64,000 nt of DNA, taken from the NCBI GenBank assembly GCA_019638805.1, contig JAHBTA010000004.1, forward strand, positions 186,001 through 250,000. Direction: 5' to 3'. How positions within the stretch are numbered: position 1 is the stretch's first letter; each line of letters opens with the position of its first letter. Below the pieces are notes generated by a model. It was not told the origin of the DNA. It did not search any database and saw only the letters and a list, made by a program, of their open reading frames with translations. The stretch comes from Microbacteriaceae bacterium. GTDB taxonomy: Bacteria; Actinomycetota; Actinomycetes; Actinomycetales; Microbacteriaceae. This document shows positions 30,186 through 38,649 of the stretch, piece by piece. The translations under genes and the position numbers were made by a program.

Positions 30186-31712
30186 GGTGGGGGCCGGCAC
30201 GTGCGCGAGGAGGGCGCGCGACGCGACGAGCACGCGCGCCGCCTCGATCTCGGGGGCGAGGTAGCGGTCCGGGCCGGGGCCCGGGATGGTCTCGCGCATG
30301 TGCGCGATCACCGCCGCCGTGACCGGGGCGGGGGTCTCGCCCCGCAACTCGATGCCGCGCGCCGCAGTCAGCAGCTCGACGGCCAGCACGCGCTCGAGCC
30401 CGTCGAGCGCCCTCCGCAGCTTCCGCGCGGCCGACCACCCCATGGAGACGTGGTCCTCCTGCATGGCCGAGGTCGGGATCGAGTCCACCGACGCGGGCGC
30501 CGCCAGCCGCTTGAGCTCGCTCACGATGCCGGCCTGCGTGTACTGGGCGATCATGTGCCCCGAGTCCACCCCGGGGTCGTCCGCGAGGAAGGGCGTGAGC
30601 CCCCCGTTGCGCGAGCGGTCGAGGAACCGGTCGGTGCGCCGCTCGCTCATCGAGGCGACGTCGGCCACGGCGATCGCCAGGAAGTCGAGCACATACCCGA
30701 CGGGCGCCCCGTGGAAGTTGCCGTTCGACTCGAGCCGCCCGTCGCGCGTGAGCACCGGGTTGTCGATGGCGCTCGCGAGTTCACGGCCCGCGACGAGGGT
30801 GGCGTGGTCGAGGGTGTCGCGCGCCGCCCCGTGAACCTGGGGGGCGCAGCGAAGGGAGTAGGCATCCTGCACCCGCGTGAAGCCCGTCGTGCGGTGCGCG
30901 GCGATCGCGCCCGAGCCCGCAAGCACGGCGCGCATCGTCGCGGCCGACGTCGCCTGACCCGGATGCGGCCGCAGCTCCTGCAGGTCCGCCGCGAAGACCG
31001 CGTCCGTGCCCGCAAGCCCTTCGACGCTCATCGCCGCGGCGAGGTCGGCGGTGATGAGCAGCGCGCGCAGGTCGGTGATCGCGAGGGCCAGCATCGCGAG
31101 CATCCCGTCGGTGCCGTTGATGAGGGCAAGGCCCTCCTTCTCCTGCAGCACGATCGGCGCGAGCCCGGCGGCGGCGAGCGCGGCGGCGGCCTCGACGGGC
31201 TCGCCCGCGGTGTCGCGCACCGTGCCCTCCCCCATGGCGGCGAGCGCGATGTGGGCGAGCGGCGCGAGGTCGCCCGAGCACCCGAGCGAGCCGTACTCGC
31301 CGATCACGGGCGTGATGCCCGCGTTGAGCATGGCCGCGTACTGCCGCACCACCTCGGGCCGCACGCCCGTGCGTCCGGTGCACAGGGTGGACAGCCGCAG
31401 CAGCATGGTGCCGCGCACGACCTCGCGCTCGACCTCGGGCCCGGACGACGCGGCGTGGCTGCGCACGAGCGAGCGCTGCAGCTGCTGCCGCCGCTCGGGC
31501 GGGATCGACGTGGTCGCGAGCGCGCCGAACCCGGTCGACACCCCGTAGTGCGGAACGTCGTCGCCGGCCAGCTCGTCGATGAGAGCGCGGGATGCCGTGA
31601 CGGCCCCCAGCGCCTCCTCGCTCACCTGCACGGTGGCCCCGTCGCGCGCGACGGCGACGATGTCCTCGATGGTCACGGCTCCGATGCCGACGGTGACGAC
31701 GCGCTGGGTCAT
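30165..31712 (-). CDS. hutH: Histidine ammonia-lyase
   Basis: It deaminates L-histidine to urocanate, the first step of the pathway. The 515-residue enzyme has [16 protein letters not shown], and [14 protein letters not shown] carrying the C-S-G triad (near residues 145-147) that cyclises to the MIO electrophile. [19 protein letters not shown] lies near the C-terminus. The triad is Cys-Ser-Gly rather than Ala-Ser-Gly, a variant I recall for actinobacterial HALs. The start could also be the ATG nine bases upstream (MGAMTQ). The last codons lie within repeat copy C. It is divergent from hutR. Confidence 0.96.
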   Translation of the reverse strand: MTQRVVTVGIGAVTIEDIVAVARDGATVQVSEEALGAVTASRALIDELAGDDVPHYGVSTGFGALATTSIPPERRQQLQRSLVRSHAASSGPEVEREVVRGTMLLRLSTLCTGRTGVRPEVVRQYAAMLNAGITPVIGEYGSLGCSGDLAPLAHIALAAMGEGTVRDTAGEPVEAAAALAAAGLAPIVLQEKEGLALINGTDGMLAMLALAITDLRALLITADLAAAMSVEGLAGTDAVFAADLQELRPHPGQATSAATMRAVLAGSGAIAAHRTTGFTRVQDAYSLRCAPQVHGAARDTLDHATLVAGRELASAIDNPVLTRDGRLESNGNFHGAPVGYVLDFLAIAVADVASMSERRTDRFLDRSRNGGLTPFLADDPGVDSGHMIAQYTQAGIVSELKRLAAPASVDSIPTSAMQEDHVSMGWSAARKLRRALDGLERVLAVELLTAARGIELRGETPAPVTAAVIAHMRETIPGPGPDRYLAPEIEAARVLVASRALLAHVPAPTEHVRDT

Positions 31713-31761
31713 GGCGCCCATCTTTCGCCCGCCGCGCCCGCCGCGCACCGGGGTGCGGCGA

Positions 31762-31767
31762 TATGGT
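31762..31767 (+). promoter_or_regulatory. Leaderless -10 (TATGGT) of the IclR regulator
   Basis: TATGGT ends seven bases before the ATG that gives MSDSAG, and overlaps the first base of the palindromic operator. Confidence 0.5.
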
Positions 31768-31784
31768 GTCTGAGATGTCAGACA
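31767..31784. promoter_or_regulatory. 18-bp palindrome over the hut regulator start (candidate operator)
   Basis: TGTCTGA-GATG-TCAGACA is a perfect inverted repeat covering the predicted transcription start and start codon of the IclR gene, 55 bases from hutH. Binding there would repress the regulator and could also affect hutH. Confidence 0.6.
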
Positions 31785-32587
31785 GCGCAGGGAACGCACG
31801 CGGCGGCGCGGCGGCCGACGGCGCCGGCCCGCCCGTGCAGGCCGCCCGCAACGCGCTGGCCGTGCTGCGTTACCTGGCCTCGCGCAGCGGCCCGGTGCGC
31901 GCCTCGACCATGGCCCGCGACCTGGGCATGCCCCGTTCGAGCGCGTACCAGCTGCTCGCGGCCATGCGCGACGAGGGCTTCGTGCTGCACTACCCGGAGG
32001 ATGGCGCTTTCGGCCTCAGCGGGCTCCTGGCCGAGCTCGGCACCGCGTCGCTGCGCGCCGAGCGGCTGGGCCGCCTCGCGCGCCCGTTGCTCGAGCGCCT
32101 GGTGGCCGATGCCCCGGTGCCGGTGGTCGCGCATCTGGCGGTGCTGGGCGGTTCCGACGTCATCTACGCGGGCCGCGTGCAGGGTTTCCGCGCCCCGACG
32201 ACGGTCTCGGCGATCGGCGTGCGCCTGCCCGCGCACCTGACGGCGACCGGCCGCGCGATGCTGGCCGCGCTGCCCGCGACGCAGGTGCGCGCGCTGTACC
32301 CGAGCCGCGACGTGCTCACGCACCGCAACGAGGCGGGTCCGTCGACCCTGGCCGAGCTCGACCGCATCCTCGCGCAGAGCCGTGAGCGGGGCTGGGCCAC
32401 CGAGGACGGCGACGTCACCTCCGGCTACGCCTCGGTCGGGGCGGCCGCCGCCGACCGCAACGGCTACCCGGTGGCCGCGATCGGGCTGACCTTCCTGGGC
32501 GACGACGTGCCGGATGCCGCCCCCCTGGGGCGCGCGACCGTCCAGGCCGCCGAGGCGCTCACCTCGCGCCTGGCCGGCCGCGCGTAG
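31775..32587 (+). CDS. hutR: IclR-family transcriptional regulator of the hut cluster
   Basis: A winged helix (residues ~25-85: NALAVLRYLASRSGPVRASTMARDLGMPRSSAYQLLAAMRDEGFV) is followed by the IclR effector-binding domain (LPAHLTATGRAMLAAL, RGWATEDGDVTSGYASVGAAAADRNGYPVAAIGLTF). The protein is 270 residues. It is divergent from hutH, so it most probably senses histidine or urocanate and controls the hut genes. I chose the ATG seven bases after TATGGT. The upstream ATG lies inside the -10. The symbol rests on context. Confidence 0.88.
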   Translation: MSDSAGNARGGAAADGAGPPVQAARNALAVLRYLASRSGPVRASTMARDLGMPRSSAYQLLAAMRDEGFVLHYPEDGAFGLSGLLAELGTASLRAERLGRLARPLLERLVADAPVPVVAHLAVLGGSDVIYAGRVQGFRAPTTVSAIGVRLPAHLTATGRAMLAALPATQVRALYPSRDVLTHRNEAGPSTLAELDRILAQSRERGWATEDGDVTSGYASVGAAAADRNGYPVAAIGLTFLGDDVPDAAPLGRATVQAAEALTSRLAGRA

Positions 32588-32605
32588 CCCGGATGACGAA
32601 GCGGG

Positions 32606-32980
32606 TCAGCGCCCGCCGCCGCCCTTGGTGGCGTCGTCGGACTCGCCATCGTTGCCGACCTTCGCGTCGAGGTCGTCGCGGATGTCGCCGATCTTCTCCT
32701 CGAGCTTCCCGCCCGTAACGAAGTCGGCGGCCGCCTCGCCGCCGTCGAGCACGGCGTCGCTGATCTTCTCGGCCCGGTCGCTGTGCACGGCGTCGTGGGC
32801 GGCATCCCGCACGTCGCCGGCCTTGTCCTTCACGGCGTCCTTGACGTCACCGGCCTTCTCCTTGACCGCGTCGGCGGCATCGCCCGCCTTCTCCTTCACG
32901 GCGTCGGCGGCGTCACCGGCCTTGTCCTTGACGGCCTCTGCCGCATCCTTGGCCTTGTCGACGATGTCATCCAGTCCCAT
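32606..32980 (-). CDS. LEA-like 11-mer repeat protein
   Basis: This 124-residue, highly charged, cysteine-free protein begins MGLDDIVDKAKDAAEAVKDKAG and contains about five tandem 11-residue units of the form DAADAVKEKAG (residues ~11-65). The rest is an Asp/Gly-rich tail ending in KGGGGR. The pattern predicts an amphipathic helix as in LEA group 3 or some small stress/antitoxin-annotated actinobacterial proteins. No signal peptide or membrane segment is seen. GGAGG lies five bases before the ATG. It lies convergent with hutR and downstream of the hut locus. Function is unknown; a desiccation or stress role is only an inference. Confidence 0.75.
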   Translation of the reverse strand: MGLDDIVDKAKDAAEAVKDKAGDAADAVKEKAGDAADAVKEKAGDVKDAVKDKAGDVRDAAHDAVHSDRAEKISDAVLDGGEAAADFVTGGKLEEKIGDIRDDLDAKVGNDGESDDATKGGGGR

Positions 32981-33068
32981 GGTGTCCTCCCCTGAGGCGC
33001 GGGACCGTCCCGGCTCTCACGGATATTGTGCCCCGCGCAGCCGTGAGCGTGTCCAGGAATCGGATGCC

Positions 33069-36000
33069 TCAGCTGATCGCCACCTCCGGGGTCGTGTCGA
33101 CGGGCGGGGCGAAGTGGTAGGTCGCGGAGGCCGAGACCTGCACCGAGATGCTGTTGCCCGCCTCACCGGTCGTGTCGAAGGTTGACCCGGTAGCACCCTC
33201 GATCGGTACGCCGTCGCGCAGCCACTGGTACGTCGGCGTCACCGGGGCGCCCCAGGCTGTGCTGTACGTTGCGGGTGCCACTTGCAGAACGTCTCCCGCT
33301 GTCGCCGTCGACGGCTCTCCCACGATGATCGCCGTACCCGTCTTGGAGATCGCGTTCGCGTGCGCCGTCAGCGTTACCGGGTCGAATCCGGCGCGCACCA
33401 CGCGGATCACCACGGTGACGTCCTTGCCGGTGTCGGCCGAGGTGAGCGTGTAGCTCGACTTGGTCGCCTTCGAGATGTTCGCCCCGTTGCGCTTCCACTG
33501 GTACGTCACGCTGTTCCCCGTGGCCGGCAGCACGGAGCCCGCGGTCAAGCTCGCGACCGCCGCGTGGGTGACCGCATTGACGTTCACCGTCGGGTCGGCG
33601 AAGCTGCCGCCGAACTCGCCCGGCGCGACGACACCGGTCTGCGCGCTCACCGGGCTCGTGGCGGCGAGGCGCCCGGGCAGGTTGGCGCTGACCTTCACGG
33701 TGATCCGCTTGTTCAGATCGGATGCCGTGAGCACGTAGTTCGCGCCCGTCGCGCCCGAGATCGCGACCCCGTTGCGATACCAGGTGTAGATGAGGGTCGG
33801 GCTCCCGCCGAGCGGCGTGGAGCCGTCCGCCTCGAAGAAGTCCGGCGGCGTGGCCGTCAGCGTCTCGCCCACACGCACCGGGGACCCGGAGATGGTCGGC
33901 GGGAGGCCGCTCTTCTTGATCGTGTAGTCGTCCGCCAGCAGCGCCAGGTCGTGGGTGAGAAGCGTCGTCGGCACCGTGAAGTTGGTGCGCGTCATGACGA
34001 TGCGCGGCGTCACGTACTTCTCGTAGTCGGCGGAGGTGAGCTTGTAGGTCGACGACTTGGCGCCCGAGATCGCGCTCCACGGTCCGGTCGGGCTCGACGA
34101 GCGGTACCACTGGAAGCTGTAGGCGGGGGTCGGCGTCGACGGCATGAGCCCGGTGAACGTCGCGGTGAGCGTGCCGAGCCCGGCTCCGGGCACGACGTTC
34201 ACGACGGGGTCGGCCCAGGTCACGCCCTTGGCCACCTTGTAGGTCTGCGGCACGAGGTAGACCAGCCGCACGTAGCCGGGCGCGGTCACGGTGAGCCGCG
34301 CCGTGACCTTCTTGCCGTAGTCGGATGCCGTCATGACGTAGTACTGACCGGTCGCGCCCGCGATGGCTTTGCCGTCGCGCATCCACTGGTACGCGACGGT
34401 CGCCGGCGGAATCCCGAGGCTGCCGTCCTTGGTGACGAAGCTCAGCCCGTAGACCGCGGCCTGCTCGCCGACCCGCCAGTTGCCGGCCGACACGTAGGGC
34501 CCGGCGAGGGCGGGCTGGATCGAGTAGTCCACGCGCGGCGAGTCGGTGACCGCGGTCGTGTACCCGGACTTGGTGGTGACCACCCGCACCCACACGTCCT
34601 TGCCGAAGTCGGATGCCGTGAGCGTGTAGGTCGATTTGGTCGCCTTCGAGATCTTCGAGCCGTCCCGATACCACTGGTAGGTGTTCTTGACTCCGGTCAG
34701 GCCCCCGGTCCCCACTCCGCTCGACGCCGTCAGCACGAGCGTGTTCGGGGTCTGCGTGACGACTGCGGGCCCATCCCAGCCGCCGAAGTAGCCCGCGCCG
34801 ATCGGCTGGGTGCTGAGCGTGACGACGCTGGGCAGCAAGCCGGGGGATGACTGGGTCACCTTGACCGAGATCTTCTTTCCCTTATCGGACGCGATCGGCT
34901 GGTAACCCGGGAAGATCTCTCCCGGAATCGCCACACCGTTCCGGTACCACTGGAAGGTCTCATTGGTCACGAGCGAGCTACCGGTGGTCCCGTCGGTGTA
35001 CGAGCCGAAGGTCACCGTGATGGCCGGGGTGGGCACCCCTTCCGGGGCGTAGCCGGGCTGGCCGGCCAGCTTGGGCGCCGTGACCCGGTCCACGGTGAAG
35101 GCCACCGGGTCCGCGTAGAGCACCACCGTGCCGTAGTTGAGCTTGGTGACGGTCACCCGCACCTTGAGTTTGTACGGGTAGTCCGCTGAGCCCGGGGTGT
35201 AATCGACCTTGGTCGCACCCTTGATCGCGGTGGCCGCGTTCGTTGTGCGGTTCACCCGGTACCACTGGTACGCGAAGTCGACGCCAGACTCGGTGATGGA
35301 GCCGCCCGGCAGGGTCGCGGTCAGCTTGAAGCCCGTCGCCCCGACCGGGGTGCTGACCATGGTCGGGTTGGCGTACGAGCCGTAGATGGTGCCCTTGACG
35401 TTCGGGACGAACGAGGGCGACGCCTTGGAGACGAACGTCACCCAGCCTGGCGCGGAGTGCACCACCTTGACCGTCAGTTTCTGGCCGTAGTCCTTGGAGA
35501 GGATCGTGTAGTTGCACGAGGTCTCCGACTGCAGAACCCCGTTGCGGAACCATTGATAGGAATCCGTACCGCCGACCAGGGGCCCGTCCACCGTGCTGAA
35601 GGCGATGCCGTGCGAGCACACGGTGATGAGCTCCCCGACCGTGTGCGAGCCGCTGATGACCGGACTGCCGACCGCGGTGATGGAGTAGTTCTTGGCCGGC
35701 GAGTACCGCGAGACCGGGTTGTAGCCCGGCACGGTCGCCGTGACGCGCACGCGCAGGAACTGGCCCACATCCGCGGAGTTCGGGGTGTAGTTCGCGGTCT
35801 TCGCGCCGGCACCGGTGGCCGCTGTGGTCGCGGTGGTCGCGGTCTTGCCGCGATACCACTGGTAGGTGAACGTCGTGCCCAAGGGCCAATCGACCGGGAT
35901 CGCCTGCAACGGCGTCGTCGAGTTGTCGATCGACACCGAGCCCGGCTGCTCCGGCTGGTAGATGCCCTTGCTGATCGGGCCGAGCTGGATCGGGAGCCCG

Positions 36001-37973
36001 CTACTGGAACTCACGTTGTAGAAGGTCTGCGCGATGCCCGTCACCGTGACCTTGAAGCGGATCATTGCCCCGACGTCGTCGGGCGTGAGCGTGTAGCTCT
36101 GGGACGTGGCGGACGGGATGTTCACGCCGTTGCGCTGCCACTGGAAGCTGTAGGCCGACGACTCGGCGTTCCACCAGTCGCCCATGAACGCCGTCAGGGT
36201 GTCGTCGACGCGCAGGGTGCTGTCGTAGCCCAGTGTGCGCTTGACGACGATCCAGTCCTCGTCTTCGAGTGACGCGGGGGCGGTACGGGTGACCTTGATG
36301 CTGGCGCTGTTGGCACCCACGCTGATGATCTCGATCTTGGACCCCTGGTTGGTGCCGCCGCCCGTCCAGAAGGTGCCGGCGCCGGTGTAGCCGATCGCGT
36401 TGGTCGAGCCCCGACGGATCAGGTAGCTGCCGTACCCCGGGTAGCCCGTGAAGCCGGACGCCTCGAACCGCAGGATGCGGACGTTGGGTTGATCCAGCAC
36501 GCACGCGTTGGTATCGCAGCCGTCGTCACCGTAGTCGTTGTTGTAAGCGTCCTCATTGTCGAAGTTCCGGAACTCGACGAAGTAGGCGGTCCCGTCCTTG
36601 TCGAGCACGACGACCGCGCGCAGGCCCGTGTGTCCGGATACCGGCTGCAGCGTGTAGGGCGTGTCCGTGCCGATCGGCGCCTCGACCCACGCCGAGCTGT
36701 CCCAGATGCCCGCCCGGATGGCCTGCGGGCTCGAGAGCGCGCCGCCGGTCGAGACCTCAGTGCCGTAGCCCATGACGTCGGCGAGGTCGCCGTAGTGCTT
36801 AACCGGGCATCCCGAGATGACCCCGGTGTTGTAGTTCAGGGCGACGGTGCCCACGATCGGTGCCGACGACGAGCAGGACAGCAGCTCCGCGTGCCCCAGC
36901 GACAGGTTGTGGCCGAGCTCGTGCTTGATGGTCGCCTGGGCGATGGTGCTCGTGCTGCCCATGATCCAGGTCAGTCCGCCCTGGTTGACGCTGCCGCCGA
37001 TCGTGCCGAGGCCGATCGCCCCGCCGCAATACGAGTAGTTCGGCGCCCCCTCGGGGAACACCAGCACCAGGTGCTTGTTCTTGCCCGGCACGAAACCCGC
37101 GGTCTTGGCCTTGGCCATCGCCTGGTTCCACAGCGAGGTGGAGCCCGCCGAGGTCGAGCAGCTGTAGCTGCTCTTGTACCAGGGCACCACGCCGTCGAGC
37201 GTGAAGCGGATCGTGCCGCCGGACTGCGCGTTCCAGTAGGTGTCGGCCGCCGTCACCAGGTTCTGCGCGGCCGTGTTGTTGCCCTGCGCGGCATCCTTGG
37301 TGGTCTTGTTCTTCGGCGAGACGTACACCACGAAGACGTGGTGCATGGCCGAGATGTTCGGGGTCTGGTTGACCAGGGATGCGGTCTGACGCTCCGCGGT
37401 CTGCTTGACGCGCTTCGTGCCCACAGCGACGAGCGGCGAGACGGTGCTCGCGGTCGCGAGCTGATCGAATCGCGCGTCCACGTCATCCGACAGGTTCAGC
37501 CCGGCGGGCACCCGCAGGGTCAGCGCGACCGGGGTGAGGGAGTCGGGGCGGGTGGCGAGCTCCGACACGTCGACGTTGAGGAAGCCCAGGTCGTTGACGG
37601 CGAAGATCACGATGTTCGGGTCGACCTCGAGCCCGTCGCCGGAGAGCTGCTGGGCGGTGCCGCTGTAGACCACGGTGGCCCCGGCATCCGGCTCGTCGGT
37701 CTCGGCGGTCGCATCGGTCTCGGGTGCGGTCGTCTCGACCGGCGCGGGCGCCTCGGTCGGGTCTGTGGGCTCCGGCGCCGGGGTCTCCTCGAGCGCCGCG
37801 GACTCCTCGGGGACCGGGGGCTCGCTCGGGTCCGGGGCGGGGGTCTCGACAGCGGGAACCTCCGGAGCCGGCGGCTCCTCGGCGGCCGCGGGGAACGCCG
37901 GAAGCAGGGCTCCCGCGACGACCGCGGCAGACGCGAGAAGGGCGGCAAGACGGACGCGCAGGGGTGAGGTCAC
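33069..37973 (-). CDS. Large secreted metzincin-like metalloprotease with eleven Ig-like repeats
   Basis: A signal peptide (RVRLAALLASAAVVAGALLPAFPAAAEE) precedes a Pro/Glu/Thr-rich linker to about residue 110. A zinc protease domain follows, with HELGHNLSLGH near residues 351-361 and a likely Met-turn DVMGYG near 401. From about residue 600 to the end, eleven ~90-100-residue Ig-like repeats recur, with YQW-R-G and YTLT-D-G-V-V. There is no LPXTG motif or C-terminal membrane helix, so it is released or held non-covalently. The 1634-residue start is the GTG before the signal peptide; another GTG four codons earlier is possible. The target is unknown. Confidence 0.85.
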   Translation of the reverse strand: MTSPLRVRLAALLASAAVVAGALLPAFPAAAEEPPAPEVPAVETPAPDPSEPPVPEESAALEETPAPEPTDPTEAPAPVETTAPETDATAETDEPDAGATVVYSGTAQQLSGDGLEVDPNIVIFAVNDLGFLNVDVSELATRPDSLTPVALTLRVPAGLNLSDDVDARFDQLATASTVSPLVAVGTKRVKQTAERQTASLVNQTPNISAMHHVFVVYVSPKNKTTKDAAQGNNTAAQNLVTAADTYWNAQSGGTIRFTLDGVVPWYKSSYSCSTSAGSTSLWNQAMAKAKTAGFVPGKNKHLVLVFPEGAPNYSYCGGAIGLGTIGGSVNQGGLTWIMGSTSTIAQATIKHELGHNLSLGHAELLSCSSSAPIVGTVALNYNTGVISGCPVKHYGDLADVMGYGTEVSTGGALSSPQAIRAGIWDSSAWVEAPIGTDTPYTLQPVSGHTGLRAVVVLDKDGTAYFVEFRNFDNEDAYNNDYGDDGCDTNACVLDQPNVRILRFEASGFTGYPGYGSYLIRRGSTNAIGYTGAGTFWTGGGTNQGSKIEIISVGANSASIKVTRTAPASLEDEDWIVVKRTLGYDSTLRVDDTLTAFMGDWWNAESSAYSFQWQRNGVNIPSATSQSYTLTPDDVGAMIRFKVTVTGIAQTFYNVSSSSGLPIQLGPISKGIYQPEQPGSVSIDNSTTPLQAIPVDWPLGTTFTYQWYRGKTATTATTAATGAGAKTANYTPNSADVGQFLRVRVTATVPGYNPVSRYSPAKNYSITAVGSPVISGSHTVGELITVCSHGIAFSTVDGPLVGGTDSYQWFRNGVLQSETSCNYTILSKDYGQKLTVKVVHSAPGWVTFVSKASPSFVPNVKGTIYGSYANPTMVSTPVGATGFKLTATLPGGSITESGVDFAYQWYRVNRTTNAATAIKGATKVDYTPGSADYPYKLKVRVTVTKLNYGTVVLYADPVAFTVDRVTAPKLAGQPGYAPEGVPTPAITVTFGSYTDGTTGSSLVTNETFQWYRNGVAIPGEIFPGYQPIASDKGKKISVKVTQSSPGLLPSVVTLSTQPIGAGYFGGWDGPAVVTQTPNTLVLTASSGVGTGGLTGVKNTYQWYRDGSKISKATKSTYTLTASDFGKDVWVRVVTTKSGYTTAVTDSPRVDYSIQPALAGPYVSAGNWRVGEQAAVYGLSFVTKDGSLGIPPATVAYQWMRDGKAIAGATGQYYVMTASDYGKKVTARLTVTAPGYVRLVYLVPQTYKVAKGVTWADPVVNVVPGAGLGTLTATFTGLMPSTPTPAYSFQWYRSSSPTGPWSAISGAKSSTYKLTSADYEKYVTPRIVMTRTNFTVPTTLLTHDLALLADDYTIKKSGLPPTISGSPVRVGETLTATPPDFFEADGSTPLGGSPTLIYTWYRNGVAISGATGANYVLTASDLNKRITVKVSANLPGRLAATSPVSAQTGVVAPGEFGGSFADPTVNVNAVTHAAVASLTAGSVLPATGNSVTYQWKRNGANISKATKSSYTLTSADTGKDVTVVIRVVRAGFDPVTLTAHANAISKTGTAIIVGEPSTATAGDVLQVAPATYSTAWGAPVTPTYQWLRDGVPIEGATGSTFDTTGEAGNSISVQVSASATYHFAPPVDTTPEVAIS

Positions 37974-38010
37974 GGGCTGATCCACTCTCGAATGCGACAC
38001 AGAACAGTTC

Positions 38011-38040
38011 AGTGTGGCGTGTGAGAGACCTTCACGACAA
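38011..38040 (-). promoter_or_regulatory. Candidate promoter of the Ig-repeat metalloprotease
   Basis: TTGTCG (38035-38040) and CACACT (38011-38016) on the minus strand are separated by 18 bases, about 40 bases upstream of the GTG. This is a plausible housekeeping promoter. Confidence 0.35.
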
Positions 38041-38067
38041 GAGCGGAATGCACCCTCGTTCGGGGGT

Positions 38068-38153
38068 TCACGGAACCACGAGACCCGCACTGGTCAGCAC
38101 GGTCGTCACCTGGGTGAAGTCGGCCCGCGTCATGGCGAATCGCACCGCGGCGG
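38068..38153 (-). pseudogene. Remnant of an Ig-like repeat coding end
   Basis: Reading about 27 codons to a TGA gives TAAVRFAMTRADFTQVTTVLTSAGLVVP. This resembles the end of a repeat in the neighbouring protease, for example VMTRTNFTVPTTLLTH. It has no start signal of its own and begins right at the lipoprotein stop codon. It looks like the leftover 3' end of a paralogous repeat protein. Confidence 0.4.
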
Positions 38154-38555
38154 TCAAGGCAGGTAGTCGACCACGACGAGCGACTCGTCGGCCTCCCCCG
38201 CGTAGTCGGCGAGCGCCGCGAACACCCCCTCGGGGTCCTCCGGCACGGCGAGGGAGGCGGGCACCTCGATCACGACACCCGACGCGTCGGGCGAGGGTGC
38301 GGCATCCGGAAGCGCGAGGGGCAGGACGCCGAAGTCGCGCACCTCGAGGATGTAGTCGCGGCCCCCGCTCGCCGCGGCGATCGCGGTGATGACGCCCTCG
38401 ACCTCGATGCGCTGGGTGGCCGCGCCGCCCCCGCTGTCCGAGCCGCCCGCGCCGCCCGCGCCGTCCCCGGCGCTCGGGGCGCACCCGGCCAGCGCCGCCG
38501 CCAGCACCGCGGGTGCGAGCAGGGCGCGCGCCAGCTTCGCGGTCAGCGACTCCAT
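38154..38555 (-). CDS. Small lipoprotein of unknown function
   Basis: The 133-residue product has a lipoprotein signal (MESLTAKLARALLAPAVLAAALAGC) with lipobox LAGC. A Gly/Ser/Ala-rich linker and a small domain with TQRIEVEGVITAIAAASGGRDYILEVRDFG follow. A TACTGT -10 lies six bases before the ATG, so it is probably leaderless. It lies downstream of tuf on the same strand but behind a terminator. I do not recognise the mature domain. Confidence 0.75.
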   Translation of the reverse strand: MESLTAKLARALLAPAVLAAALAGCAPSAGDGAGGAGGSDSGGGAATQRIEVEGVITAIAAASGGRDYILEVRDFGVLPLALPDAAPSPDASGVVIEVPASLAVPEDPEGVFAALADYAGEADESLVVVDYLP

Positions 38556-38561
38556 CGCGCC

Positions 38562-38567
38562 ACAGTA
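38562..38567 (-). promoter_or_regulatory. Leaderless -10 (TACTGT) of the lipoprotein gene
   Basis: The hexamer lies six bases before the ATG. A 13-bp unit GCGCGCCACGGCA is tandemly duplicated just upstream (38568-38593). Confidence 0.45.
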
Positions 38568-38609
38568 GCGCGCCACGGCAGCGCGCCACGGCAGGGCGGG
38601 AACGACGAA

Positions 38610-38633
38610 GGGCCGGACCCGAAGGCCCGGCCC
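38610..38633 (-). terminator. Terminator-like hairpin after tuf
   Basis: GGGCCGG and CCGGCCC arms with a 10-base loop lie 17-40 bases after the tuf stop codon. They are followed on the minus strand by a short T-containing stretch. This is the likely end of the rpsL-rpsG-fusA-tuf transcript. Confidence 0.6.
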
Positions 38634-38649
38634 CACATCGTGCGGAGTC

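Noticed and set aside
38568..38593. Tandem 13-bp direct repeat as a CRISPR or iteron unit
   Set aside because: Only two adjacent copies, no spacers and no associated genes. It is most likely a small local duplication.
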